From: Schizonepeta tenuifolia
Taxonomy: Eukaryota; Streptophyta; Magnoliopsida; Lamiales; Lamiaceae
NCBI GenBank assembly: GCA_029490685.1
Contig: CM055959.1
Span: forward strand, 49,868,096 to 49,932,095
Reading direction: 5' to 3'
Length of the DNA: 64,000 nucleotides
The notes below the pieces were generated by a model. It was not told the DNA's origin. It did no database searches and was given only the letters and a program-made list of their open reading frames with translations. The position numbers were made by a program, and so were the translations under genes. Shown in pieces: positions 33,759 to 45,574 of this stretch. Position 1 is the stretch's first letter. Each line of letters begins with the position of its first letter.

Positions 33759-36700
33759 TGTGATACCCCGAGCTTTTATACCTTTTGAGAGCGTTATAAC
33801 TAACCGAGTAAGTTAAAAGAAGAGATTTGTAGAATAAAAATTTTCTTTTAAAATAAAGAGAAATGAGTAAAACGTCTGGAATGTCTTATGTGTTATTGTG
33901 TGAATTTATCTGTTCAATTTCTTGAAATGATAATGTGATGAACATGTTGAGTTTATTTATATGAAAATGAGTATGAGATTAATTTCCAGAAAAATCTCGA
34001 AGAGTTTGTTAACTTGAAATAGAATAATGTTGATCGCCGAGAAATTTCTTTACGCCGATGAACTTAGAATAGAGTTGAATTAAGATCTTTGAACCTAGAA
34101 TTTCTTCTAAGGTCATTGAGATAGGATAAGAGCTTATCCGAGAATAATTTGAGAAGAGTAATGAGGAATTAATCTTTAAAGGATTAATAACGGATTAATA
34201 AGCCGACTAAATTCTTTTAAGATTTAAAAGACTAAATGATCGGAACCGTTAATCTTTTAATTGAGACGTGAAATAGGATTGAGATGTTTTAGTGTCGGAA
34301 ATGAGACGAGAAGAGGTTAGACTCGTTTATAATATAAATGAATTAATACGAATCGTTTTATCCAGAAAACCTTTACGACCGGGTAATTAATACCCGTAAT
34401 GACAAGACGAGGACAAGTGTCGTCACACCTCTCTCCCTCTCACGCCACCTCATCACTTCTCTCCCATCTCTCTCCAATTCCCAATATTAATTATCATCAT
34501 TATGTCTTCTTAGCAATCTTACCAAAAGATTACATGAAAACCACATCACATCAACTATCTATCAATCACTTTAAACATTTCCAATTTCCAATACTACATG
34601 CCATCATGTTTATTCTCTTTGTTGGATGCACATGCAAGCTCCATACACTCTCTCTCTCGATTTCTCTCTTTGATTCAAAAGGATGAATTTCATTTCATTC
34701 ATTCATTCCATCCAACACCAAAAGGAAAGAAAAGAAAAACACTCTCTCTACTCTTCCTCACTCACGACACACACACACACACACACATACATTGTAGTTT
34801 TCTTCCATGCAACCTTGAATTCAAGCATATCATCCATGGAAATGAAGTGAAGAACGTCACCCTCCATCTAGTTCATCCTTATCTTCAAGAAAAAGGTAAT
34901 AATCCTTCAAGTTCTTGAATTGAAATTCAAACAATCATCCCCACTTTCTTCATTTTTGGCTCTTAAGCCCTAAAAGAGATGGATGATTAAATTTTGTATT
35001 ATTCTTTTCTTTGAGGATCCAAGAAGAGTTCTTCCTTTCATTCAAGCTCAAGCTTTGAAGCTCAATTCCCTTCCATTTGATCCCAAGAAGCCAAGAGAAA
35101 AAATTCCTTTTAATTTTCAAAGTATGATTATTCATTTGATTAATTGTATATATGTATATCTCTAAGTCCTAAAAGAAAGAAATCATGCATGCATGATATT
35201 TATTTATGTTTAGGCAAACTTAGGTTGTGCTTGTGAAGATCGAGTGAGAAGAAGTCGTTAGGAGAATCGAACATTAGGATTTAATCGGTGAATTAAGAGA
35301 AGAAAAAGAAATTAAATCCCTAAAAATCTAGTAAATGCCGAAATTATTAGAGAAAAATAGGAAAATATGAATCCCTTGAGTTATTGATATTTTGATGCTT
35401 GATTTATTATTTTTATCATGTTTGAAATGAGATTATAAGCATGAAAAATTGAGAAATAAAATGCTCTAAAAACACTATGAATGCCGTGTGTTTTAGGAAG
35501 AATTGGAGAAATTATTTTGTTGATTTTGTTGATGATTTAAGTGATGTTTTGAGCATGAAATGATTATTTGATATGTTGATGTAATCATACATATTGTTAA
35601 ATTTAAGAAAATTGAATTACATGTTGAGTTTTTGAAGAAAATAATTTATGATAATATAAGAAGATTGGATGTTTAGATGTTATAATGTGTGTATAAATAC
35701 TAATATGAATTGTGAATAAAGATAGAAGTTTTTGTGATAAAAAGAATGAAGTTTAAAAAGCTTTTAAAGTATTAAAGATTGAAAAATGCATAAAAAGATA
35801 TGTTTAATAATTATTCTTATATTAAAACTTGAAGATTTGAATTTTTATTAAATTAAGTCAAAAAGATATTTTGTATTTTAACTAATAAAATGAACTAGTT
35901 TTTATAAAAATGTCTATTGAATAATAAAGAAAATTATTAAGTAAGAAAGTGATTTAAAGGTTAAGAACAAAGAAGAAGAATTTATTAATTAAATAAGCAA
36001 GAATTGAGAAAACCGAGTTTAAAAGAATTAATCGATAAGAAGTGAAAAGAAGTTTTAATCGAATAAAGAAAAGATGCTAGACGAGTTGAGTTAATTACTC
36101 GTATAATTAATCAAGAAAATAATAGTAGCATAAGATGTCGAGTAATAGCTTTGAAAGAAATTAATTAAAATTAATTAAATGAGTTGTTTTCAAACCTTGC
36201 AAATTAAAAATAAACCAAGAAGAATAGTCGAGTTAATAATTAGAAAAATAATAGTCGAATTAAGAGTTGAAAATCGAGTTAGAATGGAAAAGAAATTCCA
36301 ATTTCATAAGAGTTTATTATTAATTAAAGAGAATTTATATTAATCGAGTAAAAGTTATAAATACTTCATGAGATAACGAGTTTAAAATGAAGCGTTGTTT
36401 ATAAACCAAGAAAAGACAAATCAAATCGTTTGAGTCTTTATAAAAAGAAATGTATAATAGAGTTAAGTCTAATGTTTAAATTGAATAAATGTTAATGTGT
36501 CTTGAAGTTTGTTTGATTTATTTGAATTCATTATATGATTGAATTAGTGTTTAAATGCATGATATTAATTATGATGTGAAGAATAATTGAATTATTTGTA
36601 TGCAAAATGATTGAGTTATTGATTGTTAAATCGAGAATTGATTAAAGTCTTTGAAAGAAAACTCGAGTAATGGAACGTAGATAGATGACGTTTCATAATT

Positions 36701-38034
36701 AAAACGAGAAATATTAGAACTTTGGTTAGTAGTATTAACCAATTCGAGTAGAGTTAATGATTTAAAAACGAGAACGCGAGATCCTTTAGAAAAGTAAAAG
36801 CGAAGAGAGAAACGACTCAAGTAGAAGTCCTTCAGTTGAGTTCAACACCTTTTTGTCCGTCTTTGCGTATCTTATTTTCTTATCGATGTCAGTCTATGAA
36901 GGATCGAGACGGACGGATCGTTAAGCAAGGACGAATAGCCCTTAAACCACCTAGCTAGAATCTTCGGAAGTGAGGTGGGCTTTTCTGAACCAAAACTATC
37001 GATGAGAATTAGTTATGCTATTGAGTATTATTATATGTTTTTAAATGCGATTGACTTGCCGTTTTATTGAAGTTTGGTATGTGTTGTCATCTGTATATGT
37101 GAAGATGTTATTATCCTGTGAAAGGCAGGAAACCCACGTGTGGTATGTTAAATGTTGAGGTGACTGTGAGCCTTGCTTCGGTTAGGCCGGTCACAGTATT
37201 CGAGAAGGAGGCCTACTTCTCGGCACAGTAAGATTGTTTGTGACAGATGATGCATACTGTTATATTATATGTTATGTTTGACTGCGCAGTCTGTTTTAAG
37301 AAAATGTTTTTAACATGCACAAGTAAAACTGTTTTTAAACTGCTTAAGTACTTGTGATATTCGGCAAGGAAAGTTCAATTGTTATAGCTTTAAAAAGCAT
37401 TCTTTATTCAAATGTTTTGGCTTGTGTTCATTGAGTACGAAGTACTCAGCCCTGCGTGTGTTTCTAAACGTGCAGGTTGACTGGATGGCGATGGCATGAA
37501 TACTTGGTGGTGTGGTGTGGTTCTTTTGGTTGAGTCGAGTTGAATATCAGACTAGCATTTGTACGTCTTCATACGTGAAGATGTTGGGTTTTGATGCAAG
37601 TTTCCGCTACAACCCTTTTGAATTGATGTCTGTTGATACTTATACTCTGATACTCATGTTTTTGATTCCGAGTGTTGTGCTCGATGATTTTGAATATTTG
37701 TTGAATTCTTAACTTTTTGACTTGTGCTTCTGAGCTATAGGCTCGTTGACTTTAAAACCTTTTGTTGAATCTGATTCTCTTGACTTGGTATATGTTGCAT
37801 TCTCGTATTTGTTGGAATCCTATCCCTGTCAGCATGAAATACTTATTTATATTCCGTCATAAGTGATTTTGAGATGCTCGGATATTACTTCGTTATGTTT
37901 TTGGAAGCCTAATTCGATTGCCTTGTTTCTCATAATCGTTTTCCCCGAGCATGTTCCCCTTATTTGAGTTGAATGTTAGTGGTTTAGGTTGTGTTGTTAT
38001 TCATAAGTCGCACCTCGAGAGTCGGGGCGTGACA
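33759..38034 (+). mobile_element. Very long solo LTR (4276 bp), Ty3/gypsy Tekay/Del-like
   Basis: It begins TGTGATACCCCGAGC and ends GGGGCGTGACA. It is bordered by the 5-bp duplication CCCTG (33754-33758 and 38035-38039). No gag or pol is present. A block near the right end (GAGTACGAAGTACTCAGCCCTGCGTG...GTGCAGGTTGA, about 37433-37482) and a GGTGGGCTTTTCT word near 36975 recur in the same order in the 57521-60739 LTR. The two therefore belong to related families in the same orientation. A pyrimidine-rich stretch with a (CA)n run at about 34769-34787 resembles an LTR leader. Open frames inside are not credible genes. Confidence 0.85.
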
Positions 38035-38039
38035 CCCTG

Positions 38040-39438
38040 AGAGATTGAAACAGAGAAATGCGTAACTATATGAAGGAATTAAAGATCTTCCAAAATCACC
38101 ATCCAACAATTCCTGAACTATTATTGTATGAGTAAAATGGCACATAAGCAAATTGAACCAAAAAGAGATATTCAAGTGGATGGAAACAATTGAATGAACG
38201 AAAATACGGTCATTCACAGATTTCTCCAGTCCATGCGTCAGGATGCTGACTCAAAATTACCAAGGTCCAATACAAGGTTCCCCCTTGGTTAGTAGACGGA
38301 CGATTTAGTATTGGAACTTCCACTTAAGTAGGTAATAAAGCTCAACAAGCATCTAGATATTGACTTCCCGTATTCTAATCACATGATGATGAGAATAAGG
38401 AAGAACAAATAAACATTTTAGCAGCTGAACAAGGAAATCTCTTTAAATTATAGATGTCTTTATATGATTTTCAAATTAGTGGGCTTATATGAATATCTAA
38501 TTGAAATAGTGATTGATAATAAAGTTGGCAAAAGTGAAATGTCATCTACCAAATACTATTACCAAATGTGTTTTATATTTTAGAACAAAGAAATTTTGGT
38601 AAAATCAGAACAGAATAATGTCCAAGTTAATGCAATCCAAGCTCTTATAAGAAACAAAAATTTATTACAAAATAAAAAAGAATGGCATTACAAAGGGATT
38701 AAAAACCCTAAAGGTGAAATCAATCTAGAAAGACAGAGCAACATAAATTATGAAGCCATAATTTATTGTAAAATTAAAAAAAAAAATGATAGAGCAACAG
38801 AAAGTAAAGAATTAAGGAGAGGGGAGGAAAAGGGAGAGTAGATCGGAAGCCCCGCCGAAAGATTCCGACGCCGCATCTGCCATTTCCACCTTCACCATCA
38901 AAAAACAAACAAAAGAACAACATGCTATAGTCGAAGGTCTAAAAACCAAATGCCTTATCAATGTTGGACAATAAAAATTATGAGAGATATTGTTTCTATA
39001 TACAAAACTGAAAAAGCTCACATGAAAATAGTACCAAATTTCTTGAACCCATACATCAAAATTGGGGGAAGGAGATACATAGACTTCATCAAAATCCTTA
39101 AGATGAAATTATTGTCGACAGAGTTTTGATAAAATTAGCGATTTTGATGGATTACGAGCTCGTGCAATCGACTTCAGCTAAGCACGCACAATATATAACG
39201 CCATCAATTGGAGAAAGAAGAAGCAAAACGAGTATATTGACGAAGGCGGAGATGTGAATTTAGGGATTTGGAAGAAGGATGCGATGTGGGGGAGAAATAA
39301 ATGAGAAAGAAAAATGCGATACGGGTGTAGAATTGCATCTATATTCTGGGTATCGGGGCCGGTTTCGAGCCGGGCGGACTTTGGGGCTGACTTTGGGGCA
39401 GATATCTATACGGTAGAGAATATGCACCAAAGTTTTTG
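38040..39438. other. Non-coding stretch between the solo LTR and the Harbinger-like remnant
   Basis: The first bases (GAGAGATTGAAACAG) are the intron side of the ZIP exon on the minus strand. The rest is AT-rich. Short frames (for example minus 38812-39021 and plus 39147-39257) are not recognised. A GC-richer stretch at 39355-39400 precedes a TTAGAGCATCTACAACAAGG word that resembles a PIF/Harbinger terminus. Confidence 0.4.
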
Positions 39439-39788
39439 CCTTAGAGCATCTACAACAAGGATTGAGTAAGACCTAGGTTGATCGTCGAGAAGCGTGATTT
39501 TAATGATTGGTGGTGTTGAATAAGACCCAAGTTTTATTATCTATATTGATGAAGTTGAGTAAGATCCTGGTCTATAATCATTGGTAATGATTGAATAGAT
39601 TTTATTTTGTTATTATTTTTTTTATTTATAAAAAATATTATCAAAAATACTAATTAAATTCAAAAATTAATAAATGACAATTTTATTGAATTTAAAAAAA
39701 ATAAAACATACACTAATTAATAAAATAAAAATAAAATAATTAAAAAAATAAAATTACAATAATTAAGAAAAAAGGACAACTACTCCCA
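39439..39788. other. Possible PIF/Harbinger terminal region
   Basis: GAGCATCTACAACAAGGATTG after TTA at 39436-39438 resembles PIF/Harbinger terminal inverted repeats, which insert at TTA. The remaining sequence is AT-rich and includes repeated TGAGTAAGA(C/T)C words. I did not find the matching opposite terminus, so the element boundary is a suggestion. Confidence 0.35.
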
Positions 39789-40386
39789 CTAAAATTCTTT
39801 TGCAAGTTTGCAGACGACTTTTTCGTGCGCTTCCTTTTGAGAGGGAGTAAAATTCGACGTGTCTGTAATATAGACACCGTACGCCCACCTCTCCCTTGCT
39901 GACTGGGTCTCCGCTGCAAAGTTCTCAACTACGAATGTCAACTCTCTTCTCGTTGCCTCCTTTGTTGCCACTTTGCCCTTCCTCCCCTTCTTCACAGCTT
40001 TCACTCCTTCGAGACAAACCTGCATCGTATTTGCATTGCTCGCGGATGTGGTGGATGCAGTGCCGCTAGCAGACGAAGTATACTCGCCGGCTTTATTTAT
40101 CCGCGTCCGCTTTGGAGCTATTGGTGTCTTTGGGTTGGAAAAACTCGGGATATGCTTCAAGAGTTCCCACGCAGCCCTATACTGGAACTCTTTCCGATAC
40201 TGGGCCTGGTAACTATCTTGGGCTTTTGTGTACAGATCGAGGTCATTCCGCCCGCTTCCGAGCTCGTCTTCTTATTTGATGTAGATGGCGGCGAAGTTCT
40301 GGATCTGTTTCTTGACGCGGCCCCATGCGCTCTTCATCGCATCCTTTTCTCTTGGCGCGGCGGGAGCTATGAACTGGTTGAAGCGT
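39789..40386 (-). pseudogene. C-terminal half of a PIF/Harbinger-associated ORF1-like protein
   Basis: The frame runs from the Athila insertion site down to a stop at 39789. It contains KSAWGRVKKQIQNFAAIYIK, then a TAA, then YRAAWELLKHIPSFSNP and a Lys/Ser-rich tail. This pattern (a trihelix/SANT-like region, then LLK, then a variable tail) is typical of the plant proteins annotated as 'glutathione S-transferase T3-like' or NAM-associated, which belong to PIF/Harbinger transposon ORF1. The other half is at 52901-53526 on the far side of the Athila element. One nonsense codon and the insertion make it non-functional. Confidence 0.65.
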
Positions 40387-41980
40387 TGTCGTCACACTCT
40401 TCGCACAAATAAATTTATAAAACACCTCTTGCCCAACAAGGTAGTAGTTAATGGCAAGTGGGGTCCATCCCAAGGGACTTGGCGTAGATCAGCTCTTCAG
40501 GTAGTGCTCAACAAAAGGGGTTTTGACTGAGACGTATCTTAATATCCTATAACTCAACAAGTAAAATATCAAATAACAAAGAAGTTTGGTTTGGATTTCG
40601 AATCAATGATCTTGATTACTCTTTACTCGTTCATTGGTGCAAAGATATTCAATTGCTTGATCTCATTACTTGGTTTAAGACAAAGATTAGTTTATACCCT
40701 AAAGGTCACGAAGTCATGATATAAACACACCAAGCCTATGTCTATCCAATTTTACAGATCTTGACCAGAAGGCAAGATCTCCTCCTTTGATCAACAAAGT
40801 CATGAAAACACTTCAGTAACGATGCTGCCCAAAAGGCATTGAGAATAAACAGACCCAAGATAGCCAACGGGTAGGTCAATACTGACTGCTCTCCTACACT
40901 CTTTACCTTCTTGGGCAAGAGACACACTCTTGAGTTTAATCCCAAATCCTGTTAATGACTTAATCTCAATATCTAGATGATGATCAAGCATATGTCAATA
41001 TCAATTAAGTCTAGAATTAATCCTAAGTGTTTCGGGAATAAAATCAAATAACGAACTCACTCAATTAGACCTCACGAGTTTAGAATGAGTAATTTACGAT
41101 CACATCATCTACATCCAACCCAAACAATAAATTTAGCTAGACATAATATTAAAGAAGAACATAAAACAAATAAGGGAAATCATACTTAACATAAAACTGG
41201 AAAGGGTTGCTGCTAAAAAACGTACGTCAGCAACTAAGGTCTTGGCTTCAAGCCAACAACTAAACTAATGCAGAAAATAACGAACATAAAATAAATTGCC
41301 CATAGGACTTGTTTCTTCCTCTCGCTCTCTCAAACTTAGAACGCAGAACTTAAGCTAATAAAAACCTAATTCGGACTCCCTTACAATGTGAAGTCGGCCA
41401 TATATATAGGCGATGGAAATTAGAATTAGGGAAGTTTCCTTGTTGGAAAAGGACTCCTTCCATGCATATCTGCCTTCTCTCTTATCCATGCAGCCGTGAT
41501 TTACTTCCCTTGTATGGTAGATATCTTCTTTAATTAGGCTCGTCTAGGATAAGGAAAGAAATCTTTGATCCTTATTCTCTTCCTTAGAAGAAAAGAAATC
41601 CGCTGCTGCTGCTGCTCCGACTCACATCTTGCCTTCTCTGTCTGCATCCTGTATTGCTTCCTATGTTCACCAAGATCCTGACTCCTCTGGGTACTCTGTC
41701 TGTTGGCTTCAAGGATATGGGGAGGTACTTCCTGACTTGTAGATTGAATATAACGATGTTGCCTAGCTCCAAGCCTCCAGCCTTATGCCCATTTGCATCG
41801 TATCGCCATCTCAGCATCTCAACAACAGATTTTCCACCGAATTTGCCCAAGATCTCACATGTTCTTCCCTGCACACCATCTCTCGACTTTGTGTCCTCCC
41901 AGACACACTTTGACTCGATAAAGACTAAAAAAAAAACAAGAAAAACACAAGAAAAGATGGACACAAATATGGGTTCATCA
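40387..41980 (-). repeat. 3' LTR of the Athila element, 1594 bp
   Basis: It is the longer LTR copy. Compared with it, the 5' LTR lacks about 363 bp equivalent to roughly 41009-41371 here. A CATATATATAGGCG box near 41398-41411 lies just beyond that interval and is present in both copies. Confidence 0.9.
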
Positions 41981-43308
41981 CACCTACACACTTGAATTAC
42001 ACTTGTCCTCAAGTGTACGGTTGCAACTTTGCCTAAGACTCAAACACAGAAAAGACAAAACAAAAACACAAACTCAATAGATCAGCACATCAACGCGTTA
42101 GTCCAAACAGAATATGCAAGCAGATATTGCCATCAAATAGGTCAAGATAAAGTTATTGGGCAATAAGGGTATCCTCACCATCACTCAACTCTCAAGTGTA
42201 TATGGTTAAGTGTATACGTTCTGGACCAAAATCAACAACATTTTTCCATAGGCTTGCCTGCCATCTACATCTCTACTTCTTTGAACAAAATCAAAATATT
42301 TATCCTTAGGTCTTTATTGGGTTGTAACGTGGCTTTAAGGCAAAAGGTAAGAAAATATAGGAACTGCTTATATCAAGAAGAACTCAGTTCTTGGGCAATA
42401 GGTTGCCCTCAACTCCTTACTCCTCTCAAACACCATTTCGGCCTTTAGCACACTTATTCTCCAAGAACTTAATATTTTATTATTTCTTTTTTTTCTTTTT
42501 TTTAAGGGAAGGAAAAACCCAACACTTCTAATGTAGGTGTTATTGCCCAGCAATTGCTACCCAACATTTCCCTTTCATCCCTTCTACTTCTAGACCTGAG
42601 TTCTTGATCGGAAAGGCTAATAAATTCAGGCTACTATAAGTGAATAGAAAGAATTCGATTCAAACTCAAGGGGCTAACAAAGGATAAATGTGATGGTAGG
42701 AAAATTTTGCCATGGGCTAATTTGAACAAAATTGCCTAATTTATCTAAGTAATTTGACTAAGTTACACGAAGTTTTAAATAAGATATACAGGGAAGTTCT
42801 AGATCAACAAGTTTCAATTAGTCATTATCACACAAGAAAGAAATAAATGCCGCATATGTGTATAGCATTCAAATGCTCAACACCTCACAGTTCATGCCCA
42901 ATATCTCATTCCGTCCTACCTATTTACATACGGCACCAGCTATCTCAACATACCTATTCTGACATATCATGCCAACATGTTGATCATCACTAAAACAAAC
43001 TTTAAAAACTTACAAAACAGACCAACACCCCCAACACCCACACACTTTGCCTTATGAAAAGTGGGTACAATGTTGGGCAACCCTAAACATAAAACAAAAA
43101 CTGACTCAACAAATATTAACACACACAGTCGAGAAGGGAATTCTAAGATCTTCACCACATAATTTGTTGGGCAAATTGTGGGTGAAGACAGTAAGAACAT
43201 CTTCTTAATTAACAAAACACAGCAGAAAATAAAACAAAAAATCAAAGACTCTACACAAAAGCGAAAAACAAAAACCTACACTAACATAAAAGTGGGAGGA
43301 ACATAAAA
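41981..43308 (-). other. 3' untranslated region of the Athila element
   Basis: About 1.3 kb between the third ORF and the 3' LTR. No convincing reading frame is present. The sequence next to the LTR is only weakly purine-rich on the minus strand, so the polypurine tract is not clear. Confidence 0.6.
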
Positions 43309-45144
43309 TCAAAGAGAAGATTCAGGCAGATACCTGAACCCTTGGTGTGCAAAGAATGCCAGCTGAGCATCCCTGATCTCGGTCAACATCTTCTCGAGGT
43401 TGGCTAGTCTGGTCTCGACCTCAATGTTGGGCAGCACCGCTGCACTGGTGCTTGCCTCTCCCTTCTTGCCCACGGATTGTCGCTTGGTGGACTTTTCGTA
43501 GTTGATGAACACGAACTTGCCATTCCTCAACTCAATATCGTTCATCTTCTTCAAGGCAGCTTCTCCCAACTTGTTGACCACCATCACCGACTTCCCTTTC
43601 ATCTCGTCATAGACACCAACTCCCTTCACGAAAGCTATCATGAAGTGTCCACACGTACATCCTAGAGTCTGCTTTGCCAACATCGTCTTGAGCTGCTCCC
43701 CAAAGAAGGCTGCGAAGTTGACCTTGGTCTTGGTGTGCATACACCAAAGAAGGTACCTCTCCTTGTTGCTCAAGGCGTTGCCACTATCATTCTTGTCGTA
43801 CAGGTTGTAAGGAAGGATGCGATGACAAAGCCTCAGAGCATGTGTCTTCAACTCCGTGCCCTTGTTGTTGCTCCCGTTGTACGGTGCTCTATTTCCGATC
43901 TTCTTCCACTGCTCCTGATAAGCCACATCTCCAGGGGGTGGTACCACCTTCTTGGCCTCCATGAATTCCTTCTTGGCCATGTCCCTCAAACTTACCATCC
44001 CCAAGATTTGGTTTAAGGCACTAACTTGAAAATTATACTTCTCGCCCAAAAGTGAGAAAGAGATAGTGCTCACCCCTGACTCGGGATCACTTGTCACTGC
44101 TGCTGTGCAATACACCTCCTTGACTTGCTCTTTATAAACTTCCACCGACCACTCCAAAAACTGACTCCAACCAATCCCATCAAATAACTTCCTCACTTCT
44201 TTGGCAACACCCAGGTCCTCGTATAGTTTGAAGTCGAGAACCCTGGGTGCAGTCACCTTCTAGTCCTTGGGGTTTTCTACACGTCACCACCGTAGCGCCC
44301 TTCTTCTTTCTCCTGAACTTGCCGCTTGCCAGTGTCGATTGGTTGTCATCATCTTCTTCCTAAACATCATCCCCTTCTTCTTCCTCACTACCCTTGGACG
44401 GAGTTCCGACGGCTGTCCCTTTCAAGATCGATGGCTGGATAGACCCGGCGTTCGAAGCTGTAGATTTATGCTTCTTCGCCGGCTCATCTTTCCCAGTGTG
44501 GGGGCGCTTAATGACCGTCCAACCACTCTTCTTCGTTGGGCTTTCCTTGGCCTTGGTCTTTGCCTCCTCCGCCAGCCCCGCAGCCACTGCTTCTATTGCC
44601 TCATCCAGGTCTTCTTCACCATTATCGCCTTCATCATTGTCGCCTTCCCCTTCGCTATCTTTATCATCTCCTTCCTCCCCGTCATCTTCTTCTTCCTCTA
44701 CTTCTTCTTCTAGATCTTCCTTCTCAAACACGGGCTTTGATTGAGTCTCCTTCTCTGGCTACTTCGCCACCTCATCCATCAAACTTGGGTTATCGTCGCT
44801 CATCATGAGTGCGACGTCAACCGGCAGACTCTTGGCACACTCGACCCGATGGTTACGGAGGGGTTTTGATCAGCACAAAGTTTGGCGGGATCCATGGGAA
44901 GTTTTCTTTTGGTGGTGGTTTTGGGTTTCGTGGTAGTGGTGGCGGTGTTGTCGCTGGTGAGATCGATGTTGGTTCCGGTGGGGATTTTGTTGAGTTTTTT
45001 GTTTCGTGGGCGAGTAGACACCATAGTAGTGGATTTGGGTGTTTTGACGGAGAGAGAAATAAAGAGAAGATGAGAAGTTGCAGAGGTAAATTCAAATTGA
45101 GTAGTGGGGTGGTGGAGACGTGCTGAGATAGGTATATAGGGCAT
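43309..45144 (-). pseudogene. Athila third ORF (Athila ORF/putative plant transposon protein), N-terminus broken
   Basis: The intact segment 44256-43309 encodes 315 aa beginning at an ATG (MTAPRVLDFKLYEDLG). It contains SFSLLGEKYNFQVSALNQIL and a helical region resembling the Athila ORF / 'putative plant transposon protein' families. Upstream open segments 44731-44360 (very acidic, Glu/Asp-rich) and 45144-44803 (basic, Thr/Lys-rich, with MVSTRPRNKKLNK) lie in other frames and probably represent the original N-terminus. Athila elements often carry an envelope-like ORF here; this one shows no membrane helix in the open part. Function unknown. Confidence 0.7.
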
Positions 45145-45574
45145 GATTTTTAAGGCTTACAGTAACTGCCTTAGAAAGACATTGACCAATAACTTGGTTC
45201 GTGCCCACATCCTCTGCTCGACACCACACTTACTTCTCCATCGTGGTTGTTGTCCAACATCCTGCATCTTGCTCAACATTTCCTGCACTCCTCAAAACAC
45301 AAATATACTCCGAAACAACTCTTTCCTATGGTTAGACTTGAAATAAAATGCTTCAAAATAATGAATAAAAACTAGCTAATTTTTTTTGGATTTTCAATAA
45401 TTTTTACGAAAATAAAAACGAATAATAAAAAAAAATAGAAAGTACTAAAAAGAAAATACTAACCAGGTTGCCTCCTGGACAACACCCCGTTTAAGGTCTT
45501 AGGCACGACACCCCCCTCCTTAGAAGTCAGAGGTTCTCCTCGACAGGGAACCCAGATGGTTTCCCCTCAACAAA

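Noticed and set aside
44360..44731. Acidic frame that might be a separate host gene
   Set aside because: It lies inside the Athila element, in the position of the N-terminal part of its third ORF, and has no start or splice structure of its own.
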